DNA from: Burkholderiales bacterium
Lineage (GTDB): Bacteria > Pseudomonadota > Gammaproteobacteria > Burkholderiales > Burkholderiaceae_C
DNA: 49,917 bases
Direction of reading: 5' to 3'
NCBI GenBank assembly: GCA_947508055.1
Contig: CANNRR010000007.1
Span: forward strand, 1-49,917
The translations under genes were made by a program, and so were the position numbers. Under the pieces are notes generated by a model. It ran no database searches. It had not been told where the DNA came from and worked only from the letters and a program-made list of their open reading frames with translations. The stretch's first letter is position 1. The number at the start of each line of letters is the position of its first letter. Below are positions 45,845-49,917 of this stretch, piece after piece.

Positions 45845-46672
45845 ATGAAACAACTCTGGCTAACGGCCAAACTCGATATGGCGGAGTCTTTGCGTGCACG
45901 CTGGTTCCTTATTTACACACTGGTTTTCGGCGGGATAGTGGCTTTGCTGTTCCTGTTCGGTTTGACTGAGTCACGCGTGCTGGGCTTCATTGGTCTGTCG
46001 CGGCTGCTCGTGACCTATATCCAACTGACCATGGCCATCTTGCCCATCTTTGTGCTGATAACCACCGTGCGCTCGGTGGCGGGTGACCGGGAGGCCGGTG
46101 TTTTTGAGTACCTGCTGTCCCTGCCCGTGTCACTGGGGGCCTGGTTTTGGGGCAAGATCTTGGGGCGCTACCTTGTCATTTTCCTTCCCGTGTTCGGTGC
46201 CATGCTGATGGCCGTCGTGATCGCTCTGGTGCGAGGCATTCCGGTACCCTGGGGCATTTTTGGTTACTACACCGCCTTGCTTGCGGTCATGGCGGCCTGC
46301 TTCTTGGGTATTGGCATGTTGATTTCCTCGCTGGCCCGCAGTACCGATATGGCACAGGGTGCGGCCTTCATGGTCTGGCTCACGTTTCTGCTGTTCCTCG
46401 ATCTGATTCTGCTGGGCGTCATGATTCAGGGTAAGGTGGCACCCGAGATAGCCGTCATGATGGCGCTGGCCAATCCGCTGCAGGTGTTCCGGACCGCTGC
46501 GTTGGCGCTGTTTGACCCGCAACTTATCGTCTTGGGTCCGTCGGCCTTTGTGATTCTGGATACCTTTGGCGTGTTGGGGTACAAGATTTTCGCCCTGGCC
46601 TATCCACTCGCTTTGGGCATAGCGTCAGCCGTCGCGGGGTTTGTGTTTTTCAGACGCGGAGATTTGCCGTGA
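45845..46672 (+). CDS. nosY: NosY, ABC transporter permease
   Basis: A 275-residue permease with about six spans. TVRSVAGDREAGVFEYLLSLPVS is the cytoplasmic coupling segment typical of NosY/ABC-2 proteins, and FRTAALALFDP precedes the last spans. It forms the NosF2Y2 transporter with NosD. The start at 45845 follows nosL by 16 bases. The stop overlaps the thioredoxin gene as GTGA. Confidence 0.94.
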   Translation: MKQLWLTAKLDMAESLRARWFLIYTLVFGGIVALLFLFGLTESRVLGFIGLSRLLVTYIQLTMAILPIFVLITTVRSVAGDREAGVFEYLLSLPVSLGAWFWGKILGRYLVIFLPVFGAMLMAVVIALVRGIPVPWGIFGYYTALLAVMAACFLGIGMLISSLARSTDMAQGAAFMVWLTFLLFLDLILLGVMIQGKVAPEIAVMMALANPLQVFRTAALALFDPQLIVLGPSAFVILDTFGVLGYKIFALAYPLALGIASAVAGFVFFRRGDLP

Positions 46673-47229
46673 CTGGTCTTCCCGCGGGTTGGCTACGAGG
46701 CCCGCGCCTGCTTGCTATTCTGGTTTTTTTGGCGGGGCATGTCGTCGTTGCGGGTAACAATGCAGTGGCAGCCAGCACCCCCGACAGTGCCGTGTTGTTT
46801 GCAGCCTCTTTGATTGATCTGGATAGTCAGGCAGTGACCCTGTCCAAATACCGCGGAAAGCCGTTGATTGTTAATTTCTGGGCACGCTGGTGTGGTCCTT
46901 GCAAGGTCGAAATTCCAGAACTGGTCAGTTTGCAAAAACGCAATACTGGGGTCGAGGTGCTCGGTCTTAATCTGGAAAACAATGCCCCTACTGTGCGCGA
47001 TTTTGCCTTTGCCTACGACGTTAACTATCCTGTTTTTTTAACCAAGGAGCCAGGCTTAGCATTGATGCAGGCCCTGGGTAATAGCAAGTCGGTGCTGCCG
47101 TTCACTGTGGTCATCAATAGCCAGGGCACCATCGTCAGCAGCCATGTGGGCGCCCTGTCGCGTGAGAAACTGGACGCTGCGGTTCAACTGGTTTTGAGGC
47201 CAATGCTCGAACCCAAGCAGGCGCCATGA
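46669..47229 (+). CDS. TlpA-like periplasmic thioredoxin
   Basis: The 186 residues have an N-terminal membrane anchor or signal (about 12-36) and a thioredoxin fold with the WCGPC active site (C75, C78) and the cis-Pro loop SVLPFTVVIN. In this place it probably keeps NosL or CuA cysteines, or the heme-binding cysteines of the cytochromes, reduced. That is inferred from context. It starts at a GTG overlapping nosY and overlaps ubiE by ATGA. Confidence 0.9.
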   Translation: MTGLPAGWLRGPRLLAILVFLAGHVVVAGNNAVAASTPDSAVLFAASLIDLDSQAVTLSKYRGKPLIVNFWARWCGPCKVEIPELVSLQKRNTGVEVLGLNLENNAPTVRDFAFAYDVNYPVFLTKEPGLALMQALGNSKSVLPFTVVINSQGTIVSSHVGALSREKLDAAVQLVLRPMLEPKQAP

Positions 47230-47963
47230 CGACCGAACATGACATTAATCACAGTTTTGGCCGTGAGGCGGTCAATCAGGCGCAAAGACGTGAGCGTATT
47301 CGCATCGTTTTTACTGTGGTGGCGCGGCGCTATGACCTGATGAACGACCTGATGAGCATGGGCATTCACCGGCTTTGGAAACGCACACTGGCCCGGCGCG
47401 TGGGGCATGTGCAGGGGCGGGTGGTCGATCTGGCTGGCGGCACGGGCGATGTTGCGCGACTCCTGTTGGGGCCCGGGCGCGATGTAACGGTGTGTGACCC
47501 CAGTTTGGCCATGATGGAAGTGGGTCAGCAGCGCAAAGGTGGCACGCAATTGCAGTGGCTGGCTGGTGAGGCCGAAAATTTACCAGTGGCTGATGCCAGT
47601 GTCGATTTGCTGACCGTCTCCTTCGGCTTGCGTAATGCAACCCATCTGGAGAAAGCCTTGTCCGAGGCTTTGCGCGTCCTCAAGCCCGGCGGACGTTTTG
47701 TTTGTCTCGAATTTTCGCAACCTGCTTTTTGGCTGGCGCCGTTCTACAACTTGTATTCCTTTCTGGTCATTCCGCGCTTAGGGGCTGCTGTTGCGGGGGA
47801 GCCAATGGCCTATCAATACCTGGTCGAATCCATTCGGCGCTTCCCCACCCAGCAAGGTTTTGCTGACCTGATGCGTGCCGCGGGCTTTGCTGACATCCGA
47901 TGGGAAAATTTGTCCTTTGGAATTGCCTGCTTGCATTTTGGTGTCCGTCCCCATGAAGACTGA
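47226..47963 (+). CDS. ubiE: UbiE/MenG-type quinone C-methyltransferase
   Basis: The 245 residues show the UbiE/COQ5 signatures: VVARRYDLMNDLMSMGIHRLWK, the SAM loop DLAGGTGDVARLL, VSFGLRNATHLEKALSEALRVLKPGG, and the C-terminal YQYLVESIRRFPTQQGFADLMRAAGF. The enzyme methylates 2-polyprenyl benzoquinols and/or demethylmenaquinol. Next to menA, a demethylmenaquinone role (MenG) is more likely than general ubiquinone synthesis, whose gene is normally with ubiJB. It overlaps menA by 11 bases. Confidence 0.9.
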   Translation: MTTEHDINHSFGREAVNQAQRRERIRIVFTVVARRYDLMNDLMSMGIHRLWKRTLARRVGHVQGRVVDLAGGTGDVARLLLGPGRDVTVCDPSLAMMEVGQQRKGGTQLQWLAGEAENLPVADASVDLLTVSFGLRNATHLEKALSEALRVLKPGGRFVCLEFSQPAFWLAPFYNLYSFLVIPRLGAAVAGEPMAYQYLVESIRRFPTQQGFADLMRAAGFADIRWENLSFGIACLHFGVRPHED

Positions 47964-48867
47964 CCGCCCATCCGGTTTGTTGTCCAGCCCTGGCCAGAGC
48001 CTTGTCGTCTGGTGGACGGCCATCCGCCCTCGCACACTGAGCATCGCCGCGACACCTGTGGTGTTGGGTTCAGCCCTGGCCTGGTCTGACGGTGCAGCGC
48101 CATTGTGGCCTGTGCTATTGGCTACGCTGGCCTGCGCCCTGTTGATACAGGTGGGTACCAATTTGCACAATGATGTCGCTGATTTTGAGCGGGGCACTGA
48201 CCGGCCCGACCGCGCTGGTCCGTTGCGCGTGACCGCCGCCGGATGGGTTCAGCCGCGTCGCGTGCGAATAGCCGCCCGGTCAAGTTTTGCCTTGGCATTG
48301 TTGCTGGGCTTCTATCTGGTGGTGCAGGGCGGTTGGCCCATTCTGTTGGCGGGCCTTGCATCGTTGGTAGCAGGTTGGTCCTATTCGGGTGGCGAACGGC
48401 CTATTTCGCACACTGCATGGGGCGAGGTGTTTGTGCTGGTATTTTTCGGTCTGGTTGCCGTGGCGGGCAGCCACTGGCTGCAGCATGGCGATGCCCTGGT
48501 CGATGCCCTGCTGTGTGGCACCATCGTTGGCCTGCCCGCCGCTGCGGTGCTGTTGGTCAATAATTTTCGTGACGTGGAGAACGACTTGCGCAGTGGTCGG
48601 CGCACGCTGGCCGCGCGTCTGGGCGATGCAGGCTCGCAGCGCGCCTATGCGGCTATGGTGCTGCTTCCGGTTGTGTTGGCTGGCGTACTGGCCTCGCATG
48701 GGCGCCCGGGTGTGTTGCTCGCTGGCCTGTCCGCCCCCTATGCCTGGTCGCTCTGGCCGCGCCTGCAACGCAGCGCGGGTGGCGCCGCATTGAACGCGCT
48801 GCTGGGTGCCACCGCACGCTTGGGTTTGATACTGGGTGTCTTGTTGTCCGTGGGTATTTTTCTGTGA
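47953..48867 (+). CDS. menA: 1,4-Dihydroxy-2-naphthoate polyprenyltransferase
   Basis: A 304-residue UbiA-superfamily enzyme with about eight spans. The first Asp-rich motif is NDVADFERGTD (73-83), followed by DRAGPLRVTAAG, which is characteristic of MenA. The second motif is NNFRDVENDLRSGRRTLA (203-220), with SHTAWGEVFVLVFFGLVAV between. MenA replaces the carboxylate of DHNA with a polyprenyl chain, giving demethylmenaquinone. A second specificity for another naphthoate cannot be excluded. The ATG at 47953 lies within the end of ubiE, and the stop overlaps the next gene as GTGA. Confidence 0.9.
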   Translation: MKTDRPSGLLSSPGQSLVVWWTAIRPRTLSIAATPVVLGSALAWSDGAAPLWPVLLATLACALLIQVGTNLHNDVADFERGTDRPDRAGPLRVTAAGWVQPRRVRIAARSSFALALLLGFYLVVQGGWPILLAGLASLVAGWSYSGGERPISHTAWGEVFVLVFFGLVAVAGSHWLQHGDALVDALLCGTIVGLPAAAVLLVNNFRDVENDLRSGRRTLAARLGDAGSQRAYAAMVLLPVVLAGVLASHGRPGVLLAGLSAPYAWSLWPRLQRSAGGAALNALLGATARLGLILGVLLSVGIFL

Positions 48868-49724
48868 GACCGGATGTGGTGCAGACGCTGTTGCCTTTAG
48901 CTCTGGCGTTCATCATGTTTTACCTTGGTCTGACCCTGGTCGTTGGGGATTTTCGGAAGGTTGCCGAGCGCCCCAAAGCGCTGTTGGTCGGGCTTGTTGG
49001 GCAGGTGCTTTTGGTGCCGCTGGCCGGCTTTGCCGTGGCGAACTGGAGTGGCCTGTCTCCGATGATGGCGGTAGGCCTTATGGTGCTGGCGGCATGCCCC
49101 AGTGGCGTAAGTTCGGGGTTGTTGACACACTTGGCCAGGGGCGACACGGCGTTGGCGATTTCCTTAACGGCGGTGACCAGCCTTGCCGCGGTGCTGACGC
49201 TACCGCTGGTCGTGGGCGTCTCGTTTCAGTTTTTCATGGCCAGTCAACTGGGCGTGCAATTGCCGGTTGTGGCGATGGTCAAGGGCATTTTTATTCTCAC
49301 CACATTTCCGGTTTTAGTGGGCATGGTCTTGCGCTGGCGCCTTGCCAGTCATGTCATGCGCGCGGAGCCGATCGTTGGAAAAATAACAACCACGCTGTTC
49401 GTGCTGATTGTGCTCAACACCTTCTGGGATCAGCGCCAAGTGCTGCAGGACAACCTGTCGCTGCTGGGGCCTGCTGTGCTGGTGCTCAACCTGTTCATAC
49501 TGGGCGGTGCCTATTTACTGTCGCAGGTGACCCGGTTGAATCGACGTGATCGCATCGCCGTTGTCACTGAATGTGGTTTGAAGAATTCTGCCCTTGGCAT
49601 TGTCGTTTGCCTGCAATGGCTGCAGCAACCGGCCATGAGTGCGCCCAGCGTCGTCTACGCACTGTCGATGAACGCATTTGCTTTGACGTTTGTCGTTCTG
49701 ATGCGCAAAACCACGAAGCTGTGA
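48864..49724 (+). CDS. Bile-acid:Na+ symporter (BASS) family transporter
   Basis: The 286 residues form eight to ten hydrophobic segments. Features of the BASS fold are FYLGLTLVVGDF near residue 20, AACPSGVSSGLLTHLARGD (about 78-96, the first crossover) and ECGLKNSALGIVV (about 235-247, the second crossover). Members move organic anions, with sodium, from bile acids to keto acids and pantoate. A naphthoate such as DHNA would be a sensible cargo next to menA; this is hypothesis. It begins with a GTG overlapping menA and ends with GTGA shared with the next gene. Confidence 0.82.
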   Translation: MRPDVVQTLLPLALAFIMFYLGLTLVVGDFRKVAERPKALLVGLVGQVLLVPLAGFAVANWSGLSPMMAVGLMVLAACPSGVSSGLLTHLARGDTALAISLTAVTSLAAVLTLPLVVGVSFQFFMASQLGVQLPVVAMVKGIFILTTFPVLVGMVLRWRLASHVMRAEPIVGKITTTLFVLIVLNTFWDQRQVLQDNLSLLGPAVLVLNLFILGGAYLLSQVTRLNRRDRIAVVTECGLKNSALGIVVCLQWLQQPAMSAPSVVYALSMNAFALTFVVLMRKTTKL

Positions 49725-49917
49725 ACGTGTTGCGCGCTACCTTGTTCTGGTTGTTGATCGGATTTTCTGCTGCAATTTCGTCTGCCAGTGTAGGGTCACC
49801 ATCCTTGCAGGCATTGATTGATGCGACGCCGAAGGGCGCCACGTTGAGCCTGGCGCCGGGTGTTTATCAGGGGCCGGTCAGCGTGTTGACGCCTATGGTG
49901 ATAGATGGTGGTCACGC
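49721..49917 (+). CDS. Second NosD-like beta-helix protein (5' end, cut by the window)
   Basis: The frame starts at a GTG overlapping the transporter stop and is open to the window edge (65 codons). It has a signal peptide (VNVLRATLFWLLIGFSAAISSA). Then LQALIDATPKGATLSLAPGVYQGPVSVLTPMVIDGG follows the same pattern as the start of nosD here (FQALVDAAKPGDVLRPPAGAYAGPVVLTKPLTIEGG). So it is a NosD paralogue, continuing to the right. A second, weaker GTG lies two codons later. Confidence 0.8.
   Translation, partial: MNVLRATLFWLLIGFSAAISSASVGSPSLQALIDATPKGATLSLAPGVYQGPVSVLTPMVIDGGH

Noticed and set aside
36427-49917. Classical clade I nos cluster with nosR and nosX
   Set aside because: No NosR-type fusion protein or ApbE-like NosX is present, and NosZ has a Sec rather than Tat signal. 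NosB, NosG and NosH mark the other type.

Overview
The window looks like chromosome of a Burkholderiales bacterium, most likely Comamonadaceae (Rhodoferax/Polaromonas-like). The reasons are the gene orders leuC-entericidin-leuD-leuB-asd-fimV-truA-trpF-trpB-trpA-accD, gntR/sdhCDAB-sdhE-gltA and rpsP-rimM-trmD-rplS-NUDIX-cbiB-like-rsgA-M48-orn, and dispersed repeats of kinds I remember from that family. The assignment rests on protein motifs, gene order and memory, not on a database search.

Region 1 (1-12.4 kb, minus strand) is a biosynthetic block: leucine (leuCDB), aspartate semialdehyde (asd), tryptophan (trpFBA), tRNA pseudouridylation (truA), the polar/LysM protein FimV and the start of fatty-acid synthesis (accD). 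A 42-residue entericidin lipoprotein lies between leuC and leuD. Region 2 (12.4-24.2 kb) is a TCA-cycle island. Citrate synthase, SdhE and SdhBADC run leftwards under a GntR regulator. Divergently, mdh, a CoA-ester lyase, a secreted protein of unknown function and acnB run rightwards. An 18-bp perfect palindrome lies inside the two face-to-face promoters. Region 3 (24.2-36.4 kb) holds housekeeping genes: DUF47/PiT phosphate uptake, a GNAT acetyltransferase, the rpsP-rimM-trmD-rplS operon, NUDIX, a CbiB-like membrane protein, rsgA, an M48 protease, orn, a DEAD-box helicase with a structured leader, and a beta-hydroxyacid dehydrogenase.

Region 4 (36.5 kb to the right edge, plus strand) is the most interesting. 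It is a clade-II-type (Sec-exported, NosR-free) nitrous oxide reductase cluster: nosZ, two c-type cytochromes, nosB, nosD, nosG, nosH, nosF, nosL, nosY and a TlpA-like thioredoxin. An FNR/DNR-type box and a correctly spaced -10 precede nosZ. The cluster then continues, through 4-11 bp gene overlaps, into a UbiE/MenG methyltransferase, a MenA prenyltransferase, a bile-acid:Na+ symporter-family transporter and a second, NosD-like beta-helix protein cut by the window edge. MenA and MenG are the last two steps of menaquinone synthesis, and NosGH-type electron transfer is thought to draw on menaquinol. The unit therefore appears to carry quinone-finishing genes for its own reductase. The neighbouring organic-anion transporter suggests, as a hypothesis, uptake of a naphthoate precursor.

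Three dispersed repeat families recur. One is a short hairpin (GGGACAGA...TCTGTCCC) between genes of the minus-strand operons, with one compensatory base-pair change. One is a GC-rich repeat of about 70 bp that has become the N-terminal coding region of trpF and sdhE and may extend the CoA-ester lyase frame. One is an ATAGCTG-type repeat that touches the ends of an unknown gene and of rsgA.
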